From Allobosea sp. (GTDB lineage: Bacteria; Pseudomonadota; Alphaproteobacteria; Rhizobiales; Kaistiaceae), in contig JAFKFV010000019.1 of assembly GCA_017307955.1 (NCBI GenBank), positions 149,732 through 213,731 of the forward strand: 64,000 nucleotides of DNA. The letters run 5' to 3'. Positions 34,343-43,409 of this stretch are shown piece by piece. The stretch's first letter is position 1, and the number at the start of each line of letters is the position of its first letter. A program made the translations under genes and the position numbers. The notes under the pieces were generated by a model, which saw only the letters and a program-made list of their open reading frames with translations, searched no databases and had not been told where the DNA came from.

Positions 34343-35458
34343 ATGAACCCGACATTCCTGTCGCAGGCGACGCTCGCGGCCCTGCTGCTGGCGGCCGCGC
34401 CGGCCGCTCTGCTGACGGCTGCGCCGGCACTGGCCGATACCGCCGCCAAGGCTGGCGAACTCAAGGACTACAAGGACTGGGAGATCGGCTGCGACAACAC
34501 CCGCTCCTGCGTCGCGATTGGCATGACGTCCGAAGACAGCTCGCTGTCGGGCTATCTGCGCATCGCGCGCTCCGGCGAAGCGGAGGCCGTGCCCGACGTC
34601 ACCTTCACCGTCTACCCGCCCGACGACACGACCAACAAGCTGAAGAAGCCGATGGTCCGCCTGTCGCTCGACGCCCACAAGGCGGGCGGCCTGCCCTCCG
34701 GCGCGCTGCCGCTGACCGAGGCCGGCGATCTCTTCGAGCTGAAGCTCGCGCCCGAGGCGCTGCCCGATCTTCTCGCCGCGATGCGTTCGGCGACGAAGAT
34801 CACCATGGACCTCTATGACGGCACCAAGAAGGTCTCGAGCCAGGTCATCTCGCTGGCCGGGTCCTCGGCGGCGCTGCTGCAGATGGACGACCAGCAGAAG
34901 CGCATCGGCACGGTGACCGCGATGGTCAAGAAGGGCGATGCCGGCGCCGACACCATCCCGCCGGTCCCTGCCCTGCCCAAGGTGAAGTCGCTTCCAGTGA
35001 GCGAAATGGCCGATCCGCTGCCGAAGCCGCCGAAGACGGCGGCGAAGCTGACGCCCGACGACTGCGGCGATGGCCCTGCGCCCTATGTCGCGTTCAAGTT
35101 GCCCGGCGGGGCCTCGCTCTGGGGTACCTGCGCCTCCGCGGGCGCCTACAACTTCGCCTATGACTACCGCCTCTTCGTGGACGGCAAGCCGGGCCGCCCC
35201 TGGGACGCGATCGTTCCCGGCACCAAGCGCGGCGGCGAGGGCGACGACATCACCTGGCTCTGGAACGCCTATGTCGACGACCAGACAGAGCGCCTCAATT
35301 CCTACATGAAGGGCCGCGGCCTCGGCGATTGCGGCGACGCGACGGAATGGGCCTTCGACGGCCAGAACTTCGCCGCCCTCACCTATATCGCGATGGGCCA
35401 GTGCCGCGGCGTGATGCAGGACGACTGGCCGGTCCTCTATCGCGCCGAGGCGAACTGA
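34343..35458 (+). CDS. DUF1176 periplasmic protein, copy 1
   Basis: 371 residues with a signal peptide (LAALLLAAAPAALLTAAPAL). DUF1176 features: KDWEIGCDNTRSCVAIGM near the N-terminus, a repeated cysteine pair in the C-terminal half (GDCGDATEWAFDGQNF and MGQCRGVMQDDWPVLYRAE) suggesting disulfides, and the central PKVKSLPVSEMADPLPKPP segment. ATG 34343 follows GAGGGAGGA. Function unknown. A paralogue follows directly. Confidence 0.85.
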   Translation: MNPTFLSQATLAALLLAAAPAALLTAAPALADTAAKAGELKDYKDWEIGCDNTRSCVAIGMTSEDSSLSGYLRIARSGEAEAVPDVTFTVYPPDDTTNKLKKPMVRLSLDAHKAGGLPSGALPLTEAGDLFELKLAPEALPDLLAAMRSATKITMDLYDGTKKVSSQVISLAGSSAALLQMDDQQKRIGTVTAMVKKGDAGADTIPPVPALPKVKSLPVSEMADPLPKPPKTAAKLTPDDCGDGPAPYVAFKLPGGASLWGTCASAGAYNFAYDYRLFVDGKPGRPWDAIVPGTKRGGEGDDITWLWNAYVDDQTERLNSYMKGRGLGDCGDATEWAFDGQNFAALTYIAMGQCRGVMQDDWPVLYRAEAN

Positions 35459-35522
35459 AGGATTTCGGAGCGAACGGGCTACCCGCTCGCGTGAAGGAAG
35501 TACGATCGGACAGATGACCTGG

Positions 35523-35558
35523 AGCCCTTCATCATCTCTAGGGAAGTGATGAAGGGCT
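35523..35558. terminator. Perfect 12-bp hairpin between the DUF1176 paralogues
   Basis: AGCCCTTCATCA pairs perfectly with TGATGAAGGGCT around a 12-nt loop. There is no T-run, so it is either a weak or Rho-assisted terminator or an mRNA-stabilising stem between the two tandem genes. Confidence 0.55.
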
Positions 35559-35583
35559 TGGAAAGTGGCTTCGGGGGAAGTTC

Positions 35584-36708
35584 ATGCACTCGGAAAAGAC
35601 GACAATCGGCCTTCGCGCCGAACGGATCGCCGTGCGCGCCGCGCTGATCATGGGGCTTGCACTGGCGACGACGACCCTAGCGGGGAGGCCGGCCATGGCT
35701 CAGGAAGGCCAGTCGGCGCTCGGCATGATCGTCGACGAACAGGATTGGGAGATCGGCTGCGACAATCTCCGCGCCTGTGTCGCGCTGGGCATGAACCCGG
35801 TCGAGGGCCAGGCAGGCGACTATCTCCGCGTCACGCGCGACGGTGACCCCAACGCGGCGCCTGTGATCGAGCTCGTCATTCCCGCGCCTGACGACGATGC
35901 GGCGAAGCCGAAGCAACCCTTCGCTGTGCTCGCGCTCGATGCCGCTGGCGAGGGCAGCCTGCCCGCCGGCCCGCTGGCCCTGACCTTGGAGAACGACAGC
36001 TATCGTTATCGCTTCGCCGATGAGGCGGTCGAGGAACTCCTGGCCGCGTTGCCGACGGCCAAGAGCATGACCGTCGACCTCCATGACGGCGACAACGCGC
36101 TTTCGAGCGGCGTCGTCTCTCTCGCCGGCGCAGCCGCGGCGCTCATCCAGATGGACGAGGTGCAGCAGCGCTCCGGAACCGTGACGGCACTGATCCGCCG
36201 CGGCACCGCCTCCGCCGACACGATCCCGATGCCGCCCGAGGTCATGACGGTGAAGTCGCTGCCGATTGGCGAACTCCAGGACCCGCTGCCAAAGCCGCCG
36301 GAAGGCGCGACGGCGCCGGAGGCGCAATGCGCCGACAGCGTGCCACCGCGCGTCGCCTATGATCTCGGTCAGGGTTCGATGCTTTGGGGCGCCTGCGCCA
36401 CCGTCGACGACAACAATGTCGACTATGTCTTCCAGATGTTCGCAGGCGAGAAAGACCAGAACGTCGCCTTCCTGCTGCCCGGTGAGCCCGGCGACGACGC
36501 GACCCGGCTCTACAATCCCTATATCGACGAGGAGACCAGGCGCCTTGGCTCCTTCTACAAGCAGAACGAGACGGGGGATTGCGGCAGCGCCACCGACTGG
36601 GCCTTCAATGGCGAAACCTTCGCGCCGACGCTCTACATCTCCATGGGAGCTTGCCGCGGCGTGATGCCGGTGGATTGGCCGGTGCTCTACCGCGCCGAGG
36701 TGGAGTGA
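35584..36708 (+). CDS. DUF1176 periplasmic protein, copy 2
   Basis: 374 residues with a signal peptide (AALIMGLALATTTLAGRPAMA). Shares with copy 1 the DWEIGCDNLRACVALGM N-terminus, VKSLPIGELQDPLPKPP, GDCGSATDWAFNGETF and GACRGVMPVDWPVLYRAE. Divergence between copies is high except at these motifs, so the duplication is old. ATG 35584 follows GGGGAAG. Function unknown. Confidence 0.85.
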   Translation: MHSEKTTIGLRAERIAVRAALIMGLALATTTLAGRPAMAQEGQSALGMIVDEQDWEIGCDNLRACVALGMNPVEGQAGDYLRVTRDGDPNAAPVIELVIPAPDDDAAKPKQPFAVLALDAAGEGSLPAGPLALTLENDSYRYRFADEAVEELLAALPTAKSMTVDLHDGDNALSSGVVSLAGAAAALIQMDEVQQRSGTVTALIRRGTASADTIPMPPEVMTVKSLPIGELQDPLPKPPEGATAPEAQCADSVPPRVAYDLGQGSMLWGACATVDDNNVDYVFQMFAGEKDQNVAFLLPGEPGDDATRLYNPYIDEETRRLGSFYKQNETGDCGSATDWAFNGETFAPTLYISMGACRGVMPVDWPVLYRAEVE

Positions 36709-36766
36709 TCGGACGATTGCAAAACCGGGCCACAGAGCGCAGCTTATGCGTGAGTGGGAGAATGAA

Positions 36767-36994
36767 GTGGGCAGATCCGAGCACAAGAAGGTGACCGCCG
36801 GGCGGTTGCGCGCGCATCGCGACGATATGCGGGCGCGCGGGCTGAGACTGGCTCGGATTTGGGTCCACGATAGGAGCGCGCCCGAATTCGTTGCTGAGGC
36901 ACGGCGACAATCAGCTCTGGTCGCAGCAAGTCCGCATGAGGCAGACGATCAGGCCTTCGTGGAAGCCGCTTCTGATTTCGCAGACTGGAAATGA
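36767..36994 (+). CDS. MazE-type antitoxin (DUF3018-like)
   Basis: 75 residues. KKVTAGRLRAHRDDMRARGL, RLARIWVHD and FVAEARRQSALVAAS match the DUF3018 antitoxins paired with MazF toxins. GTG 36767 is preferred because GGGAG lies 6 nt upstream and homologues begin near here; an in-frame ATG at 36746 lacks a ribosome site. Its stop overlaps the toxin ATG by 4 nt. The antitoxin is expected to bind the operon promoter and neutralise the toxin. Confidence 0.85.
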   Translation: MGRSEHKKVTAGRLRAHRDDMRARGLRLARIWVHDRSAPEFVAEARRQSALVAASPHEADDQAFVEAASDFADWK

Positions 36995-37317
36995 AACGCG
37001 GTGAAATCTGGACCGTATCAGGCGGTCCGGACTATCTCGGCAAAGCTCGTCCGGCGGTGATCATCCAGAGCGACGCGTTCTCCGAGACCGGATCGATCAC
37101 GGTCTGTCCGATAACCAGCCACGATATCGACGTCCCCCTTCTCCGGCTGGAACTGATACCGGAAGTCAGCAATGGGCTGAACCAGGTCTCACGCGTCATG
37201 ATCGACAAAGTAGCGACCGTGAGTCGCACTAAGTTGGGCAGCCGGATGGGCATTTTGCATGAGGACCAGATGAGCCGGATTTCCCGGATGCTGATCGATT
37301 TCCTCGCGCTCGTCTGA
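36991..37317 (+). CDS. MazF/PemK-type toxin (mRNA endoribonuclease family)
   Basis: 108 residues. N-terminal MKRGEIWTVSGGPDYLGKARP, the MazF beta-barrel start with the R-P-A-V-I-I motif, then TVCPITSHDID and a C-terminal VSRVMIDKVATVSRTKLGSR, all typical of PemK/MazF. Translationally coupled to the antitoxin. Family members are ribosome-independent mRNA interferases. The stop abuts the convergent RNA methyltransferase gene (next base). Confidence 0.93.
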   Translation: MKRGEIWTVSGGPDYLGKARPAVIIQSDAFSETGSITVCPITSHDIDVPLLRLELIPEVSNGLNQVSRVMIDKVATVSRTKLGSRMGILHEDQMSRISRMLIDFLALV

Positions 37318-38577
37318 TCACCCCTTCTCGAACGCTGCCACCACTTCGACATGCGACGACCAGAGGAACTGGTCGACGGGGGTGATCCGCGTCAGGCGGT
37401 AGCCGCCGTCGATCAGGATGCGGGCGTCGCGGGCGAGCGTCGCGGCGTTGCAGGAGACGCCGACGATGCGCGGGACGGTCGACTTCGCCAGCATCTCCGA
37501 CTGCGCCTTGGCGCCGGCGCGCGGCGGATCGAAGACCACCGCGCGGTAGGGCTTCAGCTCCGGCGGCGCCATCGGATTGAGGAAGAGATCGCGGCGGCGC
37601 ATCGTGATGGTGCGGATGCCCTTCGAGAAGCGCATCGAGCGGTCGAGCGCCTTCAGCAGCGCCGCATCGCCCTCGACGGCGAGCACCGGGAAACGGCGGG
37701 CGAGGCGCAGCGAGAAGGTGCCGATGCCGGCGAAGAGATCGACGACCGGCTGAGACTTCGCCGCTGCCGACTTGCCGCCTCCACTGCCGATCGCGGCGTC
37801 GACGAGATCGGCGAGCGCCTGTTCCGAGGCGGCGGTGGCCTGGAGGAAACCGCCAGCGGCCGGATAAAGGACCGTGTCGCCGAGCCTGAGCTCGGGCTGG
37901 CGGCTGGTCGCGACCTCCGTGCCTTCGACGGTGAGCCGCGCCAGCCAGCCTTCGGCGACATGACGGCCGAGAATGTCGTAGAGCGCCCGCCCCGGCGTGG
38001 CGGCGCCGTCGATCGCGACATCGAGGCCGGTATCGGTGGCGGTGACCGTCATGTGCGCCCGCTTGCCGCGGCCGAGCACGAGACCGGCGAGCGATGACAG
38101 GCGCGCCAGCCGCGTCTCGATCGCCGGCACCATCAGCGGGCATTCCTCGATCGCGAGCAGATCGTGGCTTTCGCGGCGGTTGAAGCCGAGCCGCGTCGTG
38201 TCGCCGTCTTTCTCCACCGTGAAGACGGCGCGGCGGCGGCTATGCGGGCCGATGGCGATGAGCGGGTCGACCTCGACATCGATGCCGCGCTGCTCGAAGG
38301 CACGCTGCACCAGATCGAGCTTGAACGCGCGATAGGGCGGCGGTGCGAGATGCTGCAGCGTGCAGCCGCCGCAAATGCCGAAATGCCGGCAGGGCGGCGC
38401 AACGCGGTCGGGGCTCGGCTCGACAATCTCCACGAGACGGCCGCGCTCGCCAGAGACCTCGGCCTCGACGACCTCGCCAGGCAGCGCGAAGGGTACGAAG
38501 ACCTTGGCGCCGGCATGGTCGGCGACGCCGTCGCCCTCATGGCCGAGCGAAGTGATGGTGAGGCGTTCGGTCATCAT
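37318..38577 (-). CDS. TRAM-domain class I SAM RNA methyltransferase (RlmD/TrmA family)
   Basis: 419 residues. N-terminal TRAM domain (about 1-55; LTITSLGHEGDGVADHAGAK), iron-sulfur cysteines CRHFGICGGC plus a later EECPL, then the SAM domain with VVDLFAGIGTFSLRLAR, FDPPRAG and the catalytic Cys region VPRIVGVSCNAATLARD. Methylates uridine C5 in rRNA or tRNA; the exact target is not assignable. Its start ATGATGA overlaps the stop of the TlyA gene. Confidence 0.92.
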   Translation of the reverse strand: MMTERLTITSLGHEGDGVADHAGAKVFVPFALPGEVVEAEVSGERGRLVEIVEPSPDRVAPPCRHFGICGGCTLQHLAPPPYRAFKLDLVQRAFEQRGIDVEVDPLIAIGPHSRRRAVFTVEKDGDTTRLGFNRRESHDLLAIEECPLMVPAIETRLARLSSLAGLVLGRGKRAHMTVTATDTGLDVAIDGAATPGRALYDILGRHVAEGWLARLTVEGTEVATSRQPELRLGDTVLYPAAGGFLQATAASEQALADLVDAAIGSGGGKSAAAKSQPVVDLFAGIGTFSLRLARRFPVLAVEGDAALLKALDRSMRFSKGIRTITMRRRDLFLNPMAPPELKPYRAVVFDPPRAGAKAQSEMLAKSTVPRIVGVSCNAATLARDARILIDGGYRLTRITPVDQFLWSSHVEVVAAFEKG

Positions 38578-39323
38578 GCGGGCTCCTTGCGGGCGCCGAG
38601 GAGATATTCGTGATTGCCGTCGCCGCCGGCGATGGGCGACGCGACGAGGCCGTCGACCTTCCAGCCCTGCTCGCGCCCGAGCCAATCGGCGATCGCGAGC
38701 GCCGCGGCATGGCCCTCGGCCGGATCGCGGACGATGCCGCCCTTGCCGATGCCGGCCCGTCCGACCTCGAATTGCGGCTTCACGAGAAAGATGCCCCAGG
38801 CGCCGGACGCGGCGAGAGCGAGCGCCGGTGGCAGCGCCAGCCGCAGCGAGATGAAGGACATGTCCGAAACGACGGCCTCCGGCGCCTCGCCGAGATCCTC
38901 GGCCGCGAGATCGCGCGCGTTCAATCCCTCGCGGGCGAGGACGCGCGGGTCGCTCGCAAGGCGCGGATCGAGCTGGCCGTGTCCGACATCGATCGCGTGG
39001 ACGCGCCGCGCGCCGCGCTCCAGCAAGACCTCGGTGAAGCCGCCGGTCGAGGCGCCGAGATCGAGCGCCACGCGCCCCTCCGCGCCATAGCCGAAATGGT
39101 CGAGCCCCGCGCCCAGCTTCAGCGCCGCGCGCGAGACATAGCGGGCGGCCGGATCGTCGAGAGCGAGCATCGCCCCCGGGCCGACCGCGAGCGCGGGCTT
39201 GGTGGCCGGCTCGCCGTCGACAGTGACATGGCCGCGCAAGATGGCGTCGCGCGCCCGCGCCCGGGTCGGCGCCAGGCCGCGCGCCACCAGCGCCTGGTCG
39301 AGGCGGAGCGGGGCATCGGTCAT
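38574..39323 (-). CDS. tlyA: TlyA family RNA 2'-O-methyltransferase / hemolysin-like protein
   Basis: 249 residues: S4 RNA-binding domain (RLDQALVARGLAPTRARARD, then GHVTVDGEPA) and an FtsJ-like Rossmann methyltransferase (VALDLGASTGGFTEVLLERG; VVSDMSFISLRLALP; FLVKPQFEVGR). Known TlyA proteins 2'-O-methylate rRNA cytidines; the 'hemolysin' name is historical. ATG 39323 gives the canonical length. Usually next to dxs in rhizobia; here it is paired with the TRAM methyltransferase instead. Confidence 0.9.
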   Translation of the reverse strand: MTDAPLRLDQALVARGLAPTRARARDAILRGHVTVDGEPATKPALAVGPGAMLALDDPAARYVSRAALKLGAGLDHFGYGAEGRVALDLGASTGGFTEVLLERGARRVHAIDVGHGQLDPRLASDPRVLAREGLNARDLAAEDLGEAPEAVVSDMSFISLRLALPPALALAASGAWGIFLVKPQFEVGRAGIGKGGIVRDPAEGHAAALAIADWLGREQGWKVDGLVASPIAGGDGNHEYLLGARKEPA

Positions 39324-39405
39324 CGGCGGGGACGGTGCTGCGGTCGTTTCATGGAGGCGCATCAGATGACGGCTCGGCCGCGGCGGCGCAAGAAAAATCA
39401 CCGCC

Positions 39406-40107
39406 TCACATCAGCATGCCGGTCTCCTGCGGCGGCTCATGCGCCTTCAAGAGCGCGATGAAGGCCGTGACCGCGACGGCGACGGCGAGGCAGCGGAGCC
39501 CGACGAAATGATAGCTCGCGGCGGCCGCCATCGAGCCGGCACCGAAGGAGAGAATCGCCCTGAGCAGCGCGTGAAAGCGCTTGCGCGCCGCCTCGCCGGC
39601 GAGGCTCGCACGGCCGGACAGGCGGTCGGCGAGATCGATGGCGAACTGCGTCGTCGTCCCGGTCAGGATGGTCGTCGGCGGCTCGCTGGCGAGATGGATC
39701 CGCTGCACGGCGTTCTGGATCGACATGGCCATGACGCCGACGATGCCGGTGATGACGGCCGGTAGGGTGTCGCCGTCCGGGAAGGGGCCGAGCACCGTCG
39801 CGAGGACGAAGAAGACGAAGAGCAGCAGCGTCTGGCCGATCAGCAACCGCGGCACCGGTGGCCGGCCGCTGTCGGCGAGGCGGTTGCCGATCAGCCGCGC
39901 CAGAGCGACGACCGTGATGAAGACCGGAATCGCCAGGAGCTTGGTGATCGCGCCCGTGAGTCCCAGCACCAGCGAGGCGGCGAGCGTCACGAAATTGCCG
40001 GTCACATGCGAGGTGAACAGGCCCTGCAGGCCGAGGAAGCCGGCGGTATCGACGAAGCCGCCATTGAAACCGAGCAGCACCGCGACGGGAATGATGGGCG
40101 TCCGCAC
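39406..40107 (-). CDS. DUF1275 (YoaK-like) membrane protein
   Basis: 233 residues with about six membrane helices. DUF1275 motifs: LLGFNGGFVDTAGFLGLQGL followed by FTSHVTGNFVTLAASLV, and AMSIQNAVQRIHLASEPPTT. GTG 40107 is chosen because GAGGAGG lies 8 nt upstream; upstream in-frame starts would add a basic non-membrane tail. Function unknown. Confidence 0.88.
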   Translation of the reverse strand: MRTPIIPVAVLLGFNGGFVDTAGFLGLQGLFTSHVTGNFVTLAASLVLGLTGAITKLLAIPVFITVVALARLIGNRLADSGRPPVPRLLIGQTLLLFVFFVLATVLGPFPDGDTLPAVITGIVGVMAMSIQNAVQRIHLASEPPTTILTGTTTQFAIDLADRLSGRASLAGEAARKRFHALLRAILSFGAGSMAAAASYHFVGLRCLAVAVAVTAFIALLKAHEPPQETGMLM

Positions 40108-40262
40108 GGGCCGGGCCTCCTCAGACTGTGACCTCGATCCTATCCGGCGCGACCGCTTTCGCGGCAAGGAATTCTTCATCACCACCATCGGCAGGCCGCT
40201 ATCCGCCTGCCGCGGCGAATGGTAGCATCCTTGGAACAAGTCAAAAGACGATGGGGGGAATC

Positions 40263-41159
40263 ATGAAGGCGGCGGCTCTCACTGTGCTGGCGGGCTCGAT
40301 GTTCGGCCTCGGCACGCTCGCGGCGCTGGCTGACGACGCGCTCGTCGCCCGCGGCGACTATCTGGTCAATGGACCGGTCGCCTGCGGCAGCTGCCACACC
40401 CCGCTCGGACCCGATTTCAAGCCGATCGCCGACAAGACGCTGGCCGGCGGCTTCCATTTCGACGAGATGGCCTTCAACAGCTACTCGGCCAACATCACGC
40501 CCGACAAGGAAACCGGCATCGGCAGCTGGACGGACGAGGAGATCATCCACGCCATCCGCGAGGGCGCGCAGAAGGACGGCAGGATCATCTTCCCGCCCAT
40601 GCCGGTCCCGACCTACAACAACATGTCCGATGACGACGTGAAGGCGATCGTCGCCTATCTCAGGACCGTCAAGCCGGTCAAGAACGCGATCCCGCTGGCG
40701 AAATATAACATCCCGCAGCAGACGATGCCGCCGGCCAAGGGCCTGCCGGCGCCGCCCAAGACCGACAAGGTCGCCTATGGCGGCTATATCGTGAACGCGC
40801 TCGGCCACTGCTTCGAATGCCATACGACGCCGGGCGCCAACGGCATTCCCGATTTCGCAGGCCATCTCGGCGCCGGCGGCTTCGAGATCAAGCTCGGCCC
40901 CGGCATGTCGGTCATGACCGCCAACATCACGCCCGACAAGGAGACCGGCATCGGCGACTGGACGGACGCCGAGATCAAGCGGGCGATCACGCAGGGCATC
41001 GGCAAGGACGGCAAGCCGCTCGCCCCGCCCATGGCCTATGCCTACTACAAGAACATGACGGATGAGGACGTCGACGCCGTCGTCGCCTATCTCCGCACGC
41101 TGAAGCCGATCAGCAACAAGGTCGAGCCGACCGCCTTCCAGCAGAAGGCCTTCCCCTGA
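40263..41159 (+). CDS. Diheme c-type cytochrome
   Basis: 298 residues, signal peptide (VLAGSMFGLGTLAALA) and two tandem cytochrome c domains, hemes at CGSCH (41-45) and CFECH (about 183-187). Both domains carry the NITPDKETGIG segment seen in cytochrome subunits of membrane alcohol/aldehyde or sorbitol dehydrogenases. Distal Met candidates lie in FPPMPVPTYNNMSDDD and APPMAYAYYKNMTDED. ATG 40263 follows GGGGGGAA. No dehydrogenase subunit is adjacent, so its electron donor is unknown. Confidence 0.92.
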   Translation: MKAAALTVLAGSMFGLGTLAALADDALVARGDYLVNGPVACGSCHTPLGPDFKPIADKTLAGGFHFDEMAFNSYSANITPDKETGIGSWTDEEIIHAIREGAQKDGRIIFPPMPVPTYNNMSDDDVKAIVAYLRTVKPVKNAIPLAKYNIPQQTMPPAKGLPAPPKTDKVAYGGYIVNALGHCFECHTTPGANGIPDFAGHLGAGGFEIKLGPGMSVMTANITPDKETGIGDWTDAEIKRAITQGIGKDGKPLAPPMAYAYYKNMTDEDVDAVVAYLRTLKPISNKVEPTAFQQKAFP

Positions 41160-41164
41160 TCGAC

Positions 41165-41632
41165 ATGGTGTCCGCTGGCGCGCGCTGTCTCGGCGCGCTC
41201 CTTTTCCTCGCACCCGTCGGCGTCGCCCATGCGGACGCCGCCGGCGAGATTCGCGCTCGCCTCCTGCAATGGACGGCGGATTTCAATGCCGGCCGCAAGG
41301 CGGAGGCCTGCGATCTCTTCTCGAAGACGCTGATCTCGGATTATCGCGGCGCGCCCGAGACGGATTATGCGGCGCGCTGCCGGCTGCTCGAACGGGCGAT
41401 CGACAACCCGACGCACCGCTTCCACTACGCCGATCCCCTCATCAAGGAGATCATCGTCGAGGGCACTCTCGCCGTCGTGCGCATCGAATGGACCGAGACG
41501 GTCACGCCGGGCGACATCACGCTGATCGAGCCGGGCATGGACATCTTCCGGAAAGAGACGGACGGCAAATGGCGCATCATCCGCTATATCGCCTATGACG
41601 AGGAGCGCCCGCCCGAGCGCCCGCCGCAGTAA
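41165..41632 (+). CDS. Secreted NTF2/SnoaL-like protein
   Basis: 155 residues: signal peptide (LGALLFLAPVGVAHA) and a DUF4440/SnoaL-like fold (EIRARLLQWTADFNAGRK, and C-terminal MDIFRKETDGKWRIIRYIAY). Such cone-shaped domains bind small ligands or act as non-redox enzymes. ATG 41165 lies 5 bp after the cytochrome gene, so the two are probably co-transcribed and share a periplasmic role. Confidence 0.8.
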   Translation: MVSAGARCLGALLFLAPVGVAHADAAGEIRARLLQWTADFNAGRKAEACDLFSKTLISDYRGAPETDYAARCRLLERAIDNPTHRFHYADPLIKEIIVEGTLAVVRIEWTETVTPGDITLIEPGMDIFRKETDGKWRIIRYIAYDEERPPERPPQ

Positions 41633-41638
41633 GCGGCG

Positions 41639-42574
41639 TCAGCCAACGAGACCGTCCGCGACAAGCCCGGCGAGCAGGATCAGCCCGAAGCTCCAGTTGG
41701 ACTTGAAGAGGCGGAGCGCCAGCGCACCATCGGCAAGATCAATGCGCGCCACCTGCCAGCCGAGATGCACGGCCCCCGCGGCGAGTCCGGCATAGGCGAT
41801 GGGCCCGGCGCCGGCGAGGACAAGCGCCAGCGCGAAGAATGCGACCGCGCCGGCATAGAGGAAGCCGACATAGAGCGGCGCCCGCTCGCCGAACAGCAGC
41901 GCCGTCGAGCGCACGCCGACGATCGCGTCGTCCTCCTTGTCCTGCAGGGCGTAGATCGTGTCGTAGCCGATCGTCCACAGGACGCCGCCGGCATAGAGCG
42001 CCAGCGGCGCGGCGGCGAGGCTGCCATAAAAGGCGGCCCAGCCCATCAGCGCTCCCCAGGAGAAGGCGAGACCGAGCACCGATTGCGGCCAGTCGGTGAT
42101 GCGCTTCATGAAGGGATAGGCCGCGACGACGCCGAGCGAAGCGAGCCCGACGATGATCGCGAAGCCGTTGAACGACAGCAGCACGGCGAGCCCGACCAGC
42201 GCCTGCAGCACCAGGAAGATCTTGGCGGCGCGGACGCTGACCTGGCCGCTCGGGATCGGCCGCGAGCGCGTGCGGGCGACGCCGGCATCGAGCTCGCGAT
42301 CGATGATGTCGTTATAGGTGCAGCCGGCGCCGCGCATGGCGATTGCGCCCGCGAGGAAGAGCGCGAGATGGCCGAGATCCGGCCATGCCGAGCCCGCCGC
42401 GCCGCTCGCGAGAACCGACGACCACCAGCAGGGGAGGACCAGCAACTGCCAGCCGATCGGCCGGTCCCAGCGCGCGAGCCGCGCATAGGGCTTCAGCCAG
42501 TTCGGGGCATGGCGATCGACGAAATTGCCCCGCGCGGCGTCGGCAACGGGCGCCGGTTCGGCGATGGGCGGCAT
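41639..42574 (-). CDS. ubiA: 4-hydroxybenzoate octaprenyltransferase
   Basis: 311 residues with about eight membrane helices. The prenyl-diphosphate Asp motifs are NDIIDRELDAGVARTRSRP (first) and GYDTIYALQDKEDDAIVGVR (second). DRPIGWQLLVLPCWWS at the N-terminus is typical of UbiA. Makes 3-polyprenyl-4-hydroxybenzoate in ubiquinone synthesis. ATG 42574 follows GAGGAG. Convergent with the SnoaL-like gene. Confidence 0.95.
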   Translation of the reverse strand: MPPIAEPAPVADAARGNFVDRHAPNWLKPYARLARWDRPIGWQLLVLPCWWSSVLASGAAGSAWPDLGHLALFLAGAIAMRGAGCTYNDIIDRELDAGVARTRSRPIPSGQVSVRAAKIFLVLQALVGLAVLLSFNGFAIIVGLASLGVVAAYPFMKRITDWPQSVLGLAFSWGALMGWAAFYGSLAAAPLALYAGGVLWTIGYDTIYALQDKEDDAIVGVRSTALLFGERAPLYVGFLYAGAVAFFALALVLAGAGPIAYAGLAAGAVHLGWQVARIDLADGALALRLFKSNWSFGLILLAGLVADGLVG

Positions 42575-42605
42575 GCGGTCGGTCTCCTCGGTGCACTCTG
42601 GGCGC

Positions 42606-43409
42606 TTATACGACGATCGCCGCCTTGGGCGCAGCATGATGGGTGAGCGTCAGAAACGGTCGCAGGCCGAGCCGCGCGGCGAGGCGCAGCGAGGCCGGAT
42701 TCGTCTCCTCCACATTGTAGCGCGCGAGGTGGCCATTTTCCCGCAGCACGGCGAGAGCGGTCGCCACGACGCGGGGCGCCAGCCCCTCCCCGCGCCGATC
42801 CGGCCGCGTGAAGACGCCGCCGATCTCATGCACCGGCCCATGATTGACGAAGGCGCAGCAGACGGCGGCGGTCTCTCCCGTGTCGAGATCGTCGAAGGCG
42901 CAGACGACGGCGTCGCCGGCGGCCAGCATCGCCGCCAGCACGGCGCGGTCATGGCCCTGCATGGCCAGCAGCGCATAGTCGTCGTCACGCGGCTGCCGGG
43001 TGACGCGCACCGCCGGATCGCGCTCGTATCGCGCGACGGCCGTGAAGGAATGAAAGGCCGTGCGGCGGGTCGTCTCAATCATGCCGGCGAGCGCGGCGCG
43101 GTCGGCATCGCGGGCAAGCTTGAACACCGCCCCGCCGGAAAGCGGAACCTCTCTCAGCAATTCGCGGGACAGCGCTTCGGACTCGCTGGCGAGAAAGGCG
43201 ACGACCGCCGCGTCGGGATAGGTCGCGCGGTCATAAGGGCTGGCGGCGGCGTCGAGCAGCACCAGTGTCGCGGTCTTCCCATCCTCGCTGGCCGCGAGCG
43301 CGCGGGTCGCGCCCGGATAGGCTGCGAGATGCTTCAGGAGGACGACGTTCCCGAGCGGGTCCGCCGCGAGGCGGTCGATAATCGCCGCCCGGTCGTCCCA
43401 AAATTGCAT
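42606..43409 (-). CDS. GNAT family N-acetyltransferase (FR47-like)
   Basis: 267 residues. The acetyl-CoA-binding region is C-terminal: HEIGGVFTRPDRRGEGLAPR, then VVATALAVLRENG and YNVEETNPASLRLAARLG. The N-terminal ~130 residues form a second half typical of FR47/DUF4081-like members. ATG 43409. Located upstream of ubiA on the same strand with 31 bp spacing. Acceptor unknown. Confidence 0.85.
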   Translation of the reverse strand: MQFWDDRAAIIDRLAADPLGNVVLLKHLAAYPGATRALAASEDGKTATLVLLDAAASPYDRATYPDAAVVAFLASESEALSRELLREVPLSGGAVFKLARDADRAALAGMIETTRRTAFHSFTAVARYERDPAVRVTRQPRDDDYALLAMQGHDRAVLAAMLAAGDAVVCAFDDLDTGETAAVCCAFVNHGPVHEIGGVFTRPDRRGEGLAPRVVATALAVLRENGHLARYNVEETNPASLRLAARLGLRPFLTLTHHAAPKAAIVV

